Positions 8,345 to 18,722 of a stretch of 64,000 nt of DNA are shown here, piece by piece. The first letter of the stretch is position 1. Each line of letters opens with the position of its first letter. The position numbers and the translations under genes are program-made. The DNA lies in assembly GCF_016859125.1 (NCBI RefSeq), contig NZ_CP069338.1, forward strand, positions 620,001-684,000. Direction: 5' to 3'. The stretch is from Archangium violaceum (lineage in GTDB: Bacteria; Myxococcota; Myxococcia; Myxococcales; Myxococcaceae). Below the pieces are notes generated by a model that saw only the letters and a program-made list of their open reading frames with translations, was not told the origin of the DNA and ran no database searches.

Positions 8345-9025
8345 TCAGTGCAGCCGCGCCTTCTCCACGCCCGCCTTGCGCTGGGGCTTGGGCTTCGAGG
8401 GACGGGGCCGCTTGTGCGTCACCATGCGGGCGATGCCGTAGTAGAGCTGATCCTCGGTGTACACCTTGCGCACCCGGGGCGTGCCGGGGACGTAGGCGGG
8501 CCCGGGCCGCTCCAGCCACTGCAGCACCTTCAGCTCCCCCGAGTACGCGAAGGGCTCGAGCACTTCCTTCGGGCACTGCTTGAGGTAGCGGCGCACCAGC
8601 GGGCGCAGGCGGCGGGTGAAGTCCTTGCCCAGCACCGAGTGCCTCCGCCCCGCGTGCAGCGTGCCGTCGAAGCGCCGCGACATGTGGAAGAGCTCGTGCA
8701 TCACCGTCTCGACGCGGCCCTTGGGCGTGGAGGAGCGGAAGAAGAGTGGGCGCAGGGTGATGCAGTAGAGCATCCGCCGGCCCTTGATGCGGATGATGGG
8801 CTTGCGGCGTCCGGTGCGGTCCGTGCTGCGCCCGCCCCGGAAGCACAGCGGCTTCACCGTGCCGCGCGAGGCCCGCCTCGCCTCGCCAGCGATGACCAGG
8901 ATGCGGCTGGCCCTCACGTGGGAGAACTCGGGCATCTTCGCGGCGATATCGCGAATGAGCGCGCGGACGGCCTTGTTGAAGTTCGGGCGGCGTGTGGCCA
9001 CGGTGTAGTCAACAGTGTACAGCAA
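8345..9025 (-). CDS. Putative zinc metallopeptidase-like protein (HELFH motif)
   Basis: A basic protein of about 226 residues. The segment VMHELFHMSRRFDGTLH contains an HExxH zincin motif, followed further on by GRRH, which could supply another ligand. The arrangement recalls SprT-like or minimal metalloprotease domains, but no family can be named with certainty. The rest is Arg/Lys-rich (for example HKRPRPSKPKPQRK), which suggests nucleic-acid contact. The start is uncertain: no ATG fits, so the TTG at 9025 behind AAGGGG was chosen, and the frame stays open to 9115. The divergent lipoprotein gene begins at 9067. Confidence 0.65.
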   Translation of the reverse strand: MLYTVDYTVATRRPNFNKAVRALIRDIAAKMPEFSHVRASRILVIAGEARRASRGTVKPLCFRGGRSTDRTGRRKPIIRIKGRRMLYCITLRPLFFRSSTPKGRVETVMHELFHMSRRFDGTLHAGRRHSVLGKDFTRRLRPLVRRYLKQCPKEVLEPFAYSGELKVLQWLERPGPAYVPGTPRVRKVYTEDQLYYGIARMVTHKRPRPSKPKPQRKAGVEKARLH

Positions 9026-9066
9026 AACCCCTTGAGGCCAGCCGGAACCCGCCACACCTTCGCGCC

Positions 9067-9903
9067 ATGCGTTCCGCCCCGCGTGCCATCGTCCACCTCC
9101 TGACGCTCGCCGCATGGGTCGCCGGGTGTGCCTCCACGCCGTCCGCGGCCCCCATGGCTCCCGTCTCGCTCGGCGCCGAGGAGACCCGCGTCACCACGCA
9201 GGGCCTCACCGAGATGGGACTGAGCTACTCCGGCCAGCTCACCAGCCCCGGACCCGCAGTGCTGGAGAAGGCCGACTACGAGCTCGTCTCCGATGGGCAG
9301 GTGGTGGAGACGGGCACGGCGCCGTTGGGCGTCACCCTCACCCCGGGTGCGCCCACGCCCTTCTCCTTCCAGGCGGATGCCGCCTACGTGCGCACCCCGG
9401 AGGACCTGCGGGCGCTGAGCGAGCGGGGGGGCACCCTGCTCGTGGCGCTGCGTGGCACGCTGACGGTGCGCTCGGGTGACGCCGTCCAGACGCTCCCCTT
9501 CGCCGCCTCCCGGCAGGTGCGCGTGCCCCGGCTGCCCGTGGTGAAGCTGGAGGGCCTGGATGGAGCGCGCTACTCGGAGGAGAAGGTGGACCTCATGGTG
9601 CGCCTGGCGGTGGAGAACCCCAACCCCTTCCCCCTGCGGCTGGAGGGGCTCAGCTGGGCCCTCACCGTGGGGGGCCGGAAGTTGAGCCAAGGCACGCAGG
9701 GCAGGTACGACACCGTGGACGCGGCGGCCACCGGGGTGTATCCCCTGGAGGTGGCGGTGACGAAGGAGACGTGGGGGCAGGACGTGAGGGCGCTCATCGC
9801 CAAGGGGACACTGCCGTATGAGATCGCGGGCGAGCTCACCGGCCCGCTGGTGCGTGTCTCCTACTCGCTGTCCGGAGACGTGAAGCTCAACGTGTCGCGG
9901 TAG
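9067..9903 (+). CDS. LEA-type-2 (WHy-like) lipoprotein
   Basis: A 278-residue exported lipoprotein. The signal peptide ends in a lipobox (LAAWVAGC, Cys at 21). The mature part holds two similar beta-sandwich repeats. The second includes the LEA14 signature VRLAVENPNPFPLRLEGLSW, where the family's NPNxxPL motif is clear. LEA-2 lipoproteins are common and functionally undefined in myxobacteria. The ATG at 9067 was chosen because the signal peptide begins there. The stop TAG overlaps the GTG of aat by one base, so the two are translationally coupled. A shorter paralogue lies at 22967-23437. Confidence 0.85.
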   Translation: MRSAPRAIVHLLTLAAWVAGCASTPSAAPMAPVSLGAEETRVTTQGLTEMGLSYSGQLTSPGPAVLEKADYELVSDGQVVETGTAPLGVTLTPGAPTPFSFQADAAYVRTPEDLRALSERGGTLLVALRGTLTVRSGDAVQTLPFAASRQVRVPRLPVVKLEGLDGARYSEEKVDLMVRLAVENPNPFPLRLEGLSWALTVGGRKLSQGTQGRYDTVDAAATGVYPLEVAVTKETWGQDVRALIAKGTLPYEIAGELTGPLVRVSYSLSGDVKLNVSR

Positions 9904-10589
9904 TGCCCATCTATCTGCTCGGAGAAGACCCGGAGCTCTTCCCTCCTCCGGAGAGGGCGGACCGCAGCGGACTGCTGGCGGTGGGGGGAGACTTGAGCCC
10001 CGAGCGCCTGCTCGCCGCCTACTCAAGGGGCATCTTCCCCTGGTACAGCCCGGGCCAGCCCATCCTCTGGCACTCGCCGGAGCCGCGCTTCGTGCTGACG
10101 CCGGACAAGCTCCACGTGGGCCGCTCGCTGCGCAAGACGCTCAAGGCCGGCCTCTACGACATCCGCTGGGACACCGCCTTCGAGGACGTCATCACCGCGT
10201 GCGCCAGCATGCCGCGCCCCGGACAGGACGGCACCTGGATTACCGACGAGATGCTCGAGGCCTATGTCACCCTGCACGAGCTGGGCTTCGCGCACTCGGT
10301 GGAGGCGTGGGCGGAGGGCGAGCTCAAGGGCGGCTTCTACGGCGTGTCGCTGGGGGCGGCCTTCTTCGGCGAGAGCATGTTCGCCCGCGCGCCGGATGCC
10401 TCGAAGGTGGCCTTCGTCACGGCGGTGGAGCGCTTCCGCGAGTGGGGCTTCCACTTCATCGACTGCCAGGTGGAGACGGAGCACCTGGCGCGCTTCGGCG
10501 CGGAGCACTGGCCGAGGAAGCGCTTCCTCCAGGCGCTCGGCAGGGCCCTGGAGGAGCCCACCCGCCGCGGCAGGTGGACGAACCCCTGA
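9903..10589 (+). CDS. aat: Leucyl/phenylalanyl-tRNA--protein transferase
   Basis: Transfers Leu or Phe from aminoacyl-tRNA to N-terminal Arg or Lys of proteins, creating N-degrons for ClpS/ClpAP in the cytoplasm. At 228 residues it has the family length. The motif GIFPWYSPGQPILWHSPEPR and the later GGFYGVSLGAAFFGESMF are hallmark segments. The GTG start at 9903 overlaps the stop of the preceding lipoprotein gene (TAGTG), and the first residues PIYLLGEDPELFPPP fit the family N-terminus. It converges with the kinase gene, with three bases between stops. Confidence 0.95.
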   Translation: MPIYLLGEDPELFPPPERADRSGLLAVGGDLSPERLLAAYSRGIFPWYSPGQPILWHSPEPRFVLTPDKLHVGRSLRKTLKAGLYDIRWDTAFEDVITACASMPRPGQDGTWITDEMLEAYVTLHELGFAHSVEAWAEGELKGGFYGVSLGAAFFGESMFARAPDASKVAFVTAVERFREWGFHFIDCQVETEHLARFGAEHWPRKRFLQALGRALEEPTRRGRWTNP

Positions 10590-10592
10590 GCC

Positions 10593-12443
10593 TCACGTCA
10601 GGGGCAGTTCGAGCGTGAAGGTGGCACCCTGGCCGGGGCCTCCGCTCTCGCACATGAGGGCCCCGCCCATCTCCTCGGCCGCCAGCGCGCTGATGTGCAG
10701 CCCGAAGCCGTGGCCCTCCTTCTTCGTCGTGAAGCCCTGTGTGAAGAGCCTCGACACGTTCTCCGGGGCGATCCCCACCCCATTGTCCGCCACGGAGATG
10801 CGCAGCTTCTCCCCCACCCGCTCCACGCTCAGGGTGAGCTGCTTGTCCTGTCTCCCGCTCTCCAGCAGCGCATGCCGCGCGTTGCTCACCAGGTTCACAA
10901 GGATCTGCAGCAGCTTGTGCCGGTCCACCAGCACCGGAGGAATCTGGGCGCCGTACTCGCGCCGCAGCTGGATGCCCAGACGCTCGATGGCCACGGCGTG
11001 CAGGCGCAACGCATCGTCGATGAGCCCGGGCACCTCCACCCGCTCCAGGATGCCGGAGAAGCGCGCGTGCTTCTGCTGCATGCTCACCACGGACTTGATG
11101 TGGTCCACGCTCTCGCCCAACCGCCGCATCTCCTCCAGCACGCCCTCCCGCTCCTGTTTGAGCTGGGCCGAGAGCGCCTCGAGGTAGGCCGGGAGCTGCC
11201 GGCCCCGGGGGTCCTCCGTGAGGAAGGCCGCGAGCTTCGGGCCGTTCTCGCGCAGCAGCTCCACGGCCCGCTCCAGGCCCGCGACGCGCGAGCCGCGCAC
11301 CCGCTCGCTCACGAGGTTGGCCGACACGTTCACGCTGTTGAGCGTGTTCCCCACGTTGTGCAGCACACCCGTGGCGATCTCCGCCATGCCCGCGTGGCGC
11401 GACACGTCCAGCAGGCTTCGGTGCATCTCCTCCAGCCGCGCCTCGGCCTCCTTGCGCTCGGAGATGTCCCGGCTGAAGACGGTCATCCCCACCACCCGCT
11501 CCCCTTCCCGCACCGGGTTGAAGGTGATCTCCAACGTCCGGAGCCGATCCGCCAGGGGAAGAGCCGCCTCGAACTTCAGACGCTGGCCCTCCAGGGCCCG
11601 CGCCATGTGCTCCTGGAACATCGTCCGCAGAGCTGGAGGCGCCAGCTCGAAGAAGGACACGCCCGGCTGGAACTCCTGGCCGGTGATCGCGTGGAACAGC
11701 CCCTTGGCCACGTGGTTGGTCGCCACCACGCGCCCCTCCAGGTCGAGCGCCAGCACCACGTCATCCGTGCTGTCGATGAGACTGAGCAGCTTGCCCTCGC
11801 TCTCGCGCAACGTCCTCAGCGCCCGCTCCAGCGCCGCGTGGGACTCCTCGCGCGTGGTGCTGTGCAACCAGTTCAGCAACCACCCGCCCAGCAGGGAGAC
11901 GCCCGCCAGGAGGTGGTCCACCTCGAACCACTCGCTGGCGAGAGCGGGGAGCGGCCGGCCGAGAATCCAGTGGCCGAGCTCATGGAAGAGCGCGGCGTTG
12001 AGGACGAAGAGCGTGGTGAAGACGAGCCCCGGGACGGGCCCCAGCAGATACACGGTCAGGGCTGGGATCAACATGGTCGCCGCGTGCACGGCCGTGCCGG
12101 GCTCGCCCATGACGAGCGTGGTCAGGATGAACACCGTGGAAAGGGACGCGCACAGCAGGAAGGCCGGAAGCGTGGGTGAGCGCAACCGGCGCACCAGCCA
12201 CAACACGCCCCCGGAGCAGAGCCCGTTCACCAGCACCGACAGCCCCACGGGCAGGCGCTCCGCGGGAGGATACGAGGCGAGTGCGGGCAGGAGGAGGAGG
12301 TTGAGCACCAGCAGCAGGCCCGTGGCCCCCACCACCACCCGGAACCGGCCGAGCTCGGCTGGAGGCAACTGGCGTTGCTCGTCCGTCAGCCATGCATCCA
12401 GCAATCCCAGCACCCGGTCACGCGGGGACCCGCGCCCGTGCAT
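10593..12443 (-). CDS. Membrane PAS sensor histidine kinase
   Basis: A 616-residue sensor kinase. Residues 35-190 form about six transmembrane helices without a known ligand domain, residues 210-335 a PAS domain ending in SRDISERKEAE, then a dimerisation helix with phospho-acceptor His362 in GVLHNVGNTLNS, and a HATPase domain with NLVSNARHAL (N box), DNGVGI and GHGFGLH (G boxes). The ATG at 12443 was chosen because GGAG lies six bases upstream; GTG codons at 12461 and 12476 are alternatives, the latter overlapping the stop of the preceding kinase gene. It forms an operon with that gene. No DNA-binding response regulator is nearby, so the output is unknown. Confidence 0.88.
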   Translation of the reverse strand: MHGRGSPRDRVLGLLDAWLTDEQRQLPPAELGRFRVVVGATGLLLVLNLLLLPALASYPPAERLPVGLSVLVNGLCSGGVLWLVRRLRSPTLPAFLLCASLSTVFILTTLVMGEPGTAVHAATMLIPALTVYLLGPVPGLVFTTLFVLNAALFHELGHWILGRPLPALASEWFEVDHLLAGVSLLGGWLLNWLHSTTREESHAALERALRTLRESEGKLLSLIDSTDDVVLALDLEGRVVATNHVAKGLFHAITGQEFQPGVSFFELAPPALRTMFQEHMARALEGQRLKFEAALPLADRLRTLEITFNPVREGERVVGMTVFSRDISERKEAEARLEEMHRSLLDVSRHAGMAEIATGVLHNVGNTLNSVNVSANLVSERVRGSRVAGLERAVELLRENGPKLAAFLTEDPRGRQLPAYLEALSAQLKQEREGVLEEMRRLGESVDHIKSVVSMQQKHARFSGILERVEVPGLIDDALRLHAVAIERLGIQLRREYGAQIPPVLVDRHKLLQILVNLVSNARHALLESGRQDKQLTLSVERVGEKLRISVADNGVGIAPENVSRLFTQGFTTKKEGHGFGLHISALAAEEMGGALMCESGGPGQGATFTLELPLT

Positions 12444-12472
12444 CCACCGCTCCTGACTCACGCGCCCCTCGC

Positions 12473-13804
12473 TCACGCCGAACGCGTCCGCTCCAGGGGG
12501 GCCGGTTCCACCTCCGCCGACTCCGGAGCGGCGGGCAGCACCACCCGGAAGGTGGTGCCCTTGCCCGGAGCGCTGTGCACGGTGATGTCGCCGCCGAGCC
12601 GCGTCACGATGCCATGGCAGATGGACAGGCCGAGCCCCGTGCCCGTGCCCACAGGCTTCGTCGTGAAGAAGGGCTCGAAGAGGCGCCCCAGGTTCTCCGC
12701 CGGAATGCCGCAGCCGTTGTCCTGCACCTCCACCGCGACCCGGCCATCCCCCCCACGCATCACGCCGAGCCGGATGAACGGATCCTCCCGGCCCCTCAGC
12801 GCATGGGCGGCGTTGACGATCAGGTTGAGGAACACCTGCCCCAGGCCGTGCTCGCTGCCCAGCACGCGCGGCACCTCCTGGAAGTCCCGGACGAGCCGGA
12901 CGCCCGAGCGCAGGGCCTCCGACGCCATGGAGATGGAGAGCTCCGCCACCGCGCGCACGTCCACCGGATCCCTCGGCGGCTCGTCCACCCGGGCGAAGAC
13001 GCGCACGTCCTGGACGATGCGCTCGATGCGCTCGGCGCCGAGGATGGCGTCGCGGCAGGCCTCCCGCAGATCGTCCCGCGCCGCCATCGACTCGGGCGGG
13101 CACGGCAGCTTCTCGAGCCCCCGCACCGCGTGGCGCAGGTTGGACAGGATGAAGCTCAGCGGGTTGTTGACCTCGTGGGCCAGGCCCGCCGACATGCGCC
13201 CCAGCGCCTCCAGCTTCTGCGCATGCATGAGCCGGGCATTGGCCTCCGCCAGCGCCCGCGTCCGCTCCTGCACGATGCGCTCCAGGTCCTCCATGCGCTG
13301 GTGGCTCGCACGCAGCAGCTCCCACTTCTCGCAGAGCGCGTGCGCCATCTGCCGCACCTCGATGTTGTCGAAGGGCTTGCGCAGGATGAGCAGCCGCTCG
13401 CTCTGGCCCAGCTTCCGCGACAGCTCGTCCCACGAATAGTCGGAGTGCGCCGAGCAGAGCACCACCTGGAGATCCGCCTCCTCGCGCCACATGTGCAGCG
13501 TCGTCTCCACGCCGTCCATGCCCGGAGGCATGCGGATGTCCACGAAGGCCATCGCATAGGGACGCCCCTCGCGCACCGCGTCCTTCACGCGCCGCACGCC
13601 CTCCTCCCCGCCCAACGCGAAGTCCAGCTCGAAGCGGCTGGTGCCACTCCGGGGCGGTGCCTCGCCGAAGAGCATGGACTCCATCGCGTCCAGCTCCTCG
13701 ACGTCGTCATCGGGCCTGGCGAGGATCTTCCGGAAGTCCTGGTGGATGGATGGGTTGTCGTCGACCACCAGAATCCGGCGGCGCTCCCCCGCGGGAGGAC
13801 TCAT
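12473..13804 (-). CDS. Receiver-histidine kinase hybrid
   Basis: A cytoplasmic 443-residue protein with a receiver domain (VVDDNP at 13-18, phospho-acceptor Asp89 in FVDIRMPPGMDG, Lys143 in LRKPF), a coiled coil (165-195) and an NtrB-like kinase: His210 in GRMSAGLAHEVNNPLS, NLIVNAAHAL, DNGCGI and GTGTGLGLSI. The receiver in front of the kinase suggests that an upstream kinase modulates its activity. The start is the ATG at 13804, behind AGGAGG. It lies upstream of the membrane kinase gene in the same operon, with coupled or very close start signals, so the two probably work in one phosphorelay. Confidence 0.9.
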   Translation of the reverse strand: MSPPAGERRRILVVDDNPSIHQDFRKILARPDDDVEELDAMESMLFGEAPPRSGTSRFELDFALGGEEGVRRVKDAVREGRPYAMAFVDIRMPPGMDGVETTLHMWREEADLQVVLCSAHSDYSWDELSRKLGQSERLLILRKPFDNIEVRQMAHALCEKWELLRASHQRMEDLERIVQERTRALAEANARLMHAQKLEALGRMSAGLAHEVNNPLSFILSNLRHAVRGLEKLPCPPESMAARDDLREACRDAILGAERIERIVQDVRVFARVDEPPRDPVDVRAVAELSISMASEALRSGVRLVRDFQEVPRVLGSEHGLGQVFLNLIVNAAHALRGREDPFIRLGVMRGGDGRVAVEVQDNGCGIPAENLGRLFEPFFTTKPVGTGTGLGLSICHGIVTRLGGDITVHSAPGKGTTFRVVLPAAPESAEVEPAPLERTRSA

Positions 13805-14146
13805 GAAAGGGCCTCCTGCCCACACATGGGCAGCTCGATGATTCGTGGTGAAACCGTGGGCGAACAGCCGCGACGGGTACTCCGCGGTGCGCGGAGGAAG
13901 GAGCAATTCATGGAATGGGCGTCGGTCCGCGGGTTCAGCAAGATCCTCAACAGTTTATGCCGGTCCGGCAAAACCAGGGGAACCTGCTGAAAGTCCGAGG
14001 CGAGAAGACGCGGGAAGCGGGCGCACCCAGGGGCCGTCCGCCAGGATGCTCCCCGGGCTCGACGTGAAAAGCCACGGACCCTGGGTGGCCCGTGGCTTCT
14101 CCCTGGCTGCTCTCCCCCTTCTGGTATGGCAACAGCGCCTGCACGC
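13805..14146. other. Intergenic region of 342 bases
   Basis: No gene is supported here. The part next to 13804 is the upstream region of the two-kinase operon and should hold its promoter, though no clear -35/-10 pair stands out. The only defined element is the hairpin at 14066-14097. Confidence 0.5.
14066..14097 (-). terminator. Rho-independent terminator of the hemerythrin gene
   Basis: Read on the minus strand, AGCCACGGGCC, loop ACCCAG, GGTCCGTGGCT forms an 11-base stem with one G-T pair, followed by a TTTT tract. It lies 50 bases after the stop of the hemerythrin gene and is the most convincing intrinsic terminator for that transcript. Confidence 0.7.
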
Positions 14147-14632
14147 CTACATCAAGGCGGGAGGAGGAGGGGATTCCTGGTGCTCGGCCATGCGCAGCAG
14201 CTCGCTGTTGCGCCAGTTGTCGATGGCCTGCAGCATGCCATCGCGCATGGAGACGAGGTCCTCGCGATTGGCGAGGGACTCCACCTTGGGCATCAGCGTG
14301 CGCTCCTCGTGGCTGACGTGCTCGGTCACCATCCGTTCCAGGCGGCCACACAGCTCGTTCAACCGGGGATCCGTCTGCTTGACCTGGAGGATCTCCGAGA
14401 TGAGGTGCTTCACCTCGGCGTGGTCCTTGAACGACTCGTCGATGATGCCGTCCACGCCCTGCTCGCGGGCGAAGGGATAGAAGAACTGCTCCTCCAGCGC
14501 CGCGTGGATGGTGAGGGCCTCGGCCACCTTGCCGAGCAGGGAGATGCGCTCGTCCCCCTCGCTGGACTTGATGCGCAGGAACAGGTCATCGACTTCCCGG
14601 TGCTGTTGCTTGAGTAGATCGATCGCGCTCAC
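14147..14632 (-). CDS. Hemerythrin HHE domain protein
   Basis: A 161-residue four-helix protein of the hemerythrin/HHE family. Putative di-iron ligands are spread over the helices: HREVDDLF (helix 1), TIHAALEEQFFYP (helix 2), DHAEVKHLI (helix 3) and HVSHEERTLMPKV (helix 4). Bacterial HHE proteins bind O2 or NO or protect iron centres. The GTG at 14632 was selected because AAGGAG stands eight bases upstream; the open frame to 14686 reads as Gly/Gln-rich leader. The gene is monocistronic with its own terminator. A link to NO stress is only a possibility. Confidence 0.88.
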   Translation of the reverse strand: MSAIDLLKQQHREVDDLFLRIKSSEGDERISLLGKVAEALTIHAALEEQFFYPFAREQGVDGIIDESFKDHAEVKHLISEILQVKQTDPRLNELCGRLERMVTEHVSHEERTLMPKVESLANREDLVSMRDGMLQAIDNWRNSELLRMAEHQESPPPPALM

Positions 14633-14784
14633 GGTATCGGCTCCTTGCTGTCCCCCCCCCTCGGGGTGCTGTCGTCTCAGCGACACACACTCCGCATGAA
14701 GGGGACGGGAGACAAGCGCGGAGCCGGCGCCGTGACGCTATTCCCCAGGGGCGGGTGGGTGCCCGCCCGCTGGAGCACCGGGCC

Positions 14785-16917
<2,133 letters not shown>

Positions 16918-17038
16918 ACGCGTCGGAATCCTTTCAAACCGAATGCCCACCAAATCTGGAGGTGATGGCACGGGACCGCACGTTCCGTCCGACCCGGGAC
17001 AGAACGAACGTCCACCATCCATCAGGAGATAAGGCCCG

Positions 17039-17056
17039 CCGTGCGGTTCCGCACGG
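17039..17056. promoter_or_regulatory. Perfect inverted repeat upstream of DUF4142 gene
   Basis: CCGTGCGG, TT, CCGCACGG is a perfect 18-base palindrome in the 218-base region between the divergent glgX and DUF4142 genes, 80 bases before the ATG at 17136. It could be an operator or a 5'-leader hairpin. No regulator family is recognised from it. Confidence 0.35.
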
Positions 17057-17135
17057 ATGAGACTCCAGGCCGATGAACCCCCTTCGGTGGCCCGACCAAC
17101 GTGCGCCCCGCTTTCCACGGAAGGGAGCACACACA

Positions 17136-17849
17136 ATGAAGCGCACGATTCAGGGGTTCCTCGTCGCTGGCACGCTGGTCATCGGTGGTTCCGCGCTCGC
17201 GCAGCAGGCAGGCAAGGCGGAGGGCAACAAGAAGGGAACGGCCGAGCTCCGCGGGTTCGTGGTGCCCACCGACGAGAGGGCCTTCCTCGAGCGGCTGCAC
17301 TACACCAACCAACTGGAGATCAAGCTGGGCCAGCTCGCCCAGCAGAACTCCATGAACCCGGACGTGAAGGCCTTTGGTGAGAGCATGGTGCGCGAGCACA
17401 CCGCCGCCGACCAGAAGCTGATGAGCATGGCGCGGAGCCGGGGCCTGAAGCTCTCCGACACGCCCAAGCCGCTCAACGACATGGAGAAGAAGATGATCTC
17501 CGCCGACAAGGCCGTCATGGAGGAGCTCCAGGCGCTCAAGGGCGATGCGTTCGACTCCGTCTACATCGCCAACCAGGTGGGGGACCATGACGCCACGCTC
17601 GGCAAGCTGATGGCCGGCCGGCAGGCGCTCAGCGGCAATGCCCAGCTCACCTCGATGATGGATGAGCTGTCCCAGAACATCGCCCAGCACCGCCAGCAGG
17701 CGTACTCCGTGCTCGGCAAGCTGGGCCAGGCCATGACGACCGGCGTCGGCGGCGCGGGCAGCCAGGGCACCAGCCCGGCGGGCTCCACGGGCACGGGTAC
17801 CACCGATATGGGCGGCACCCCCGGCACCGGCACGCAGCCGAGGAAGTAG
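17136..17849 (+). CDS. Exported DUF4142 (ferritin-like) protein
   Basis: A 237-residue exported protein with a signal peptide (MKRTIQGFLVAGTLVIGGSALAQ, cleavage after Ala22). Residues 50-200 are a helical DUF4142 domain: FLERLHYTNQLEIKLGQLAQ, VKAFGESMVREH, and IANQVGDHDATLGKLM. Such domains fold like ferritin, but their role in the periplasm is undefined. The tail after residue 200 is Gly/Thr/Ser-rich and probably disordered. The start ATG follows GAAGGGAGC. It is divergent from glgX, with a palindrome in between. Confidence 0.88.
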   Translation: MKRTIQGFLVAGTLVIGGSALAQQAGKAEGNKKGTAELRGFVVPTDERAFLERLHYTNQLEIKLGQLAQQNSMNPDVKAFGESMVREHTAADQKLMSMARSRGLKLSDTPKPLNDMEKKMISADKAVMEELQALKGDAFDSVYIANQVGDHDATLGKLMAGRQALSGNAQLTSMMDELSQNIAQHRQQAYSVLGKLGQAMTTGVGGAGSQGTSPAGSTGTGTTDMGGTPGTGTQPRK

Positions 17850-17897
17850 CGCACCCCTCGCTGGCACCGGCGTGACGGGAGGCGCGTCGCGCCGGTG

Positions 17898-18446
17898 TCA
17901 GACCACGGACGGGGACGGCCGCAGGTGGCTGTAGGCGATGTCGGCCAGCTCGTCGAAGGTGGGCGTACGCCAGGGGAGCGACCGCATCACGCGGCGCTCC
18001 TCGGACCAGGCGATGAAGGTCTCGAGCTGCTCGGGACTGGGCGACACGCGCGGGCGCGCACGCTTGGCCAGGGAGAGCGCGTCCAGCGGTGCATGGCCGA
18101 GGTCCACCAGCACGCAGAGGGCCAGCAGCGCGCTGCGGCCGATTCCGTGCTCGCAGTGGATGTAGACCTTGTTTCCCCGCGACAGGTGGCCGTTCACCCA
18201 TCGCACCCCCTGCTCGAGCATGTGCCGGCTGATGGAGCACAGGTCCTCCGTGGGCAGGTGCAGCAGGGAAATGCCGTGCTCGCGCAGGACCCGCTCGTCA
18301 TCACAGGCCTCGCGGCGAACGTCGACGACGTGACGGATGGAGAGACTCCGGGCCAGGTGCTCCGCGGCCTCGATGGGGAAGCGGCCCCCCACGGCCAGCT
18401 CGGGTGTCACCCAGTCCAGATTCAATGACCAGCCGTGTTGAAGCAT
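17898..18446 (-). CDS. Dual-specificity/tyrosine phosphatase-like protein
   Basis: A cytoplasmic 182-residue phosphatase of the DSP/PTP type. The P-loop IHCEHGIGRS contains the catalytic Cys-x5-Arg (HCEHGIGR) near residue 97. Upstream, VVDVRREACDDE and HLPTEDLCSI supply the general-acid region expected in DSPs. Substrates may be phosphoproteins or small molecules; none is indicated. The ATG at 18446 follows GGGAGGGG. It is divergent from the Kef-type antiporter gene. Confidence 0.85.
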   Translation of the reverse strand: MLQHGWSLNLDWVTPELAVGGRFPIEAAEHLARSLSIRHVVDVRREACDDERVLREHGISLLHLPTEDLCSISRHMLEQGVRWVNGHLSRGNKVYIHCEHGIGRSALLALCVLVDLGHAPLDALSLAKRARPRVSPSPEQLETFIAWSEERRVMRSLPWRTPTFDELADIAYSHLRPSPSVV

Positions 18447-18531
18447 CCGTACGCCCCTCCCCTGCCCGCGACTCCCGGGCTCGTGCGCTTCCGCCGACGA
18501 AGCTAGTCACCCGACCTGCCGTGCGGATCGA

Positions 18532-18543
18532 GTACCGCGGTAC
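18532..18543. promoter_or_regulatory. 12-base palindrome in divergent promoter region
   Basis: GTACCGCGGTAC is a perfect palindrome in the 276-base gap between the divergent phosphatase and antiporter genes. The rest of that gap holds no gene. A palindrome this short can occur by chance in GC-rich DNA, so an operator role is only a possibility. Confidence 0.2.
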
Positions 18544-18722
18544 GATGCCAATTCGCCTGCCTGGTTGAGTTGGGCGCGGCCATCGCGTACGAGAAGTCCG
18601 GCTGACAGGCCGGGCCAGCGCTGCCCACCTCGTCCGCACGGGGACCGCCCACGCACCGCGCGGGTGGTCCCGCGATTCCCTTCCTCCCATCCGTTTCCCT
18701 CCCAGGGAGAGTGATTCAGCCG

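Noticed and set aside
12444-13490. Upstream extension of the membrane kinase frame
   Set aside because: The extra 349 codons are an out-of-frame reading of the receiver-kinase gene and have Gly/Ala/Arg-biased, domain-free composition.
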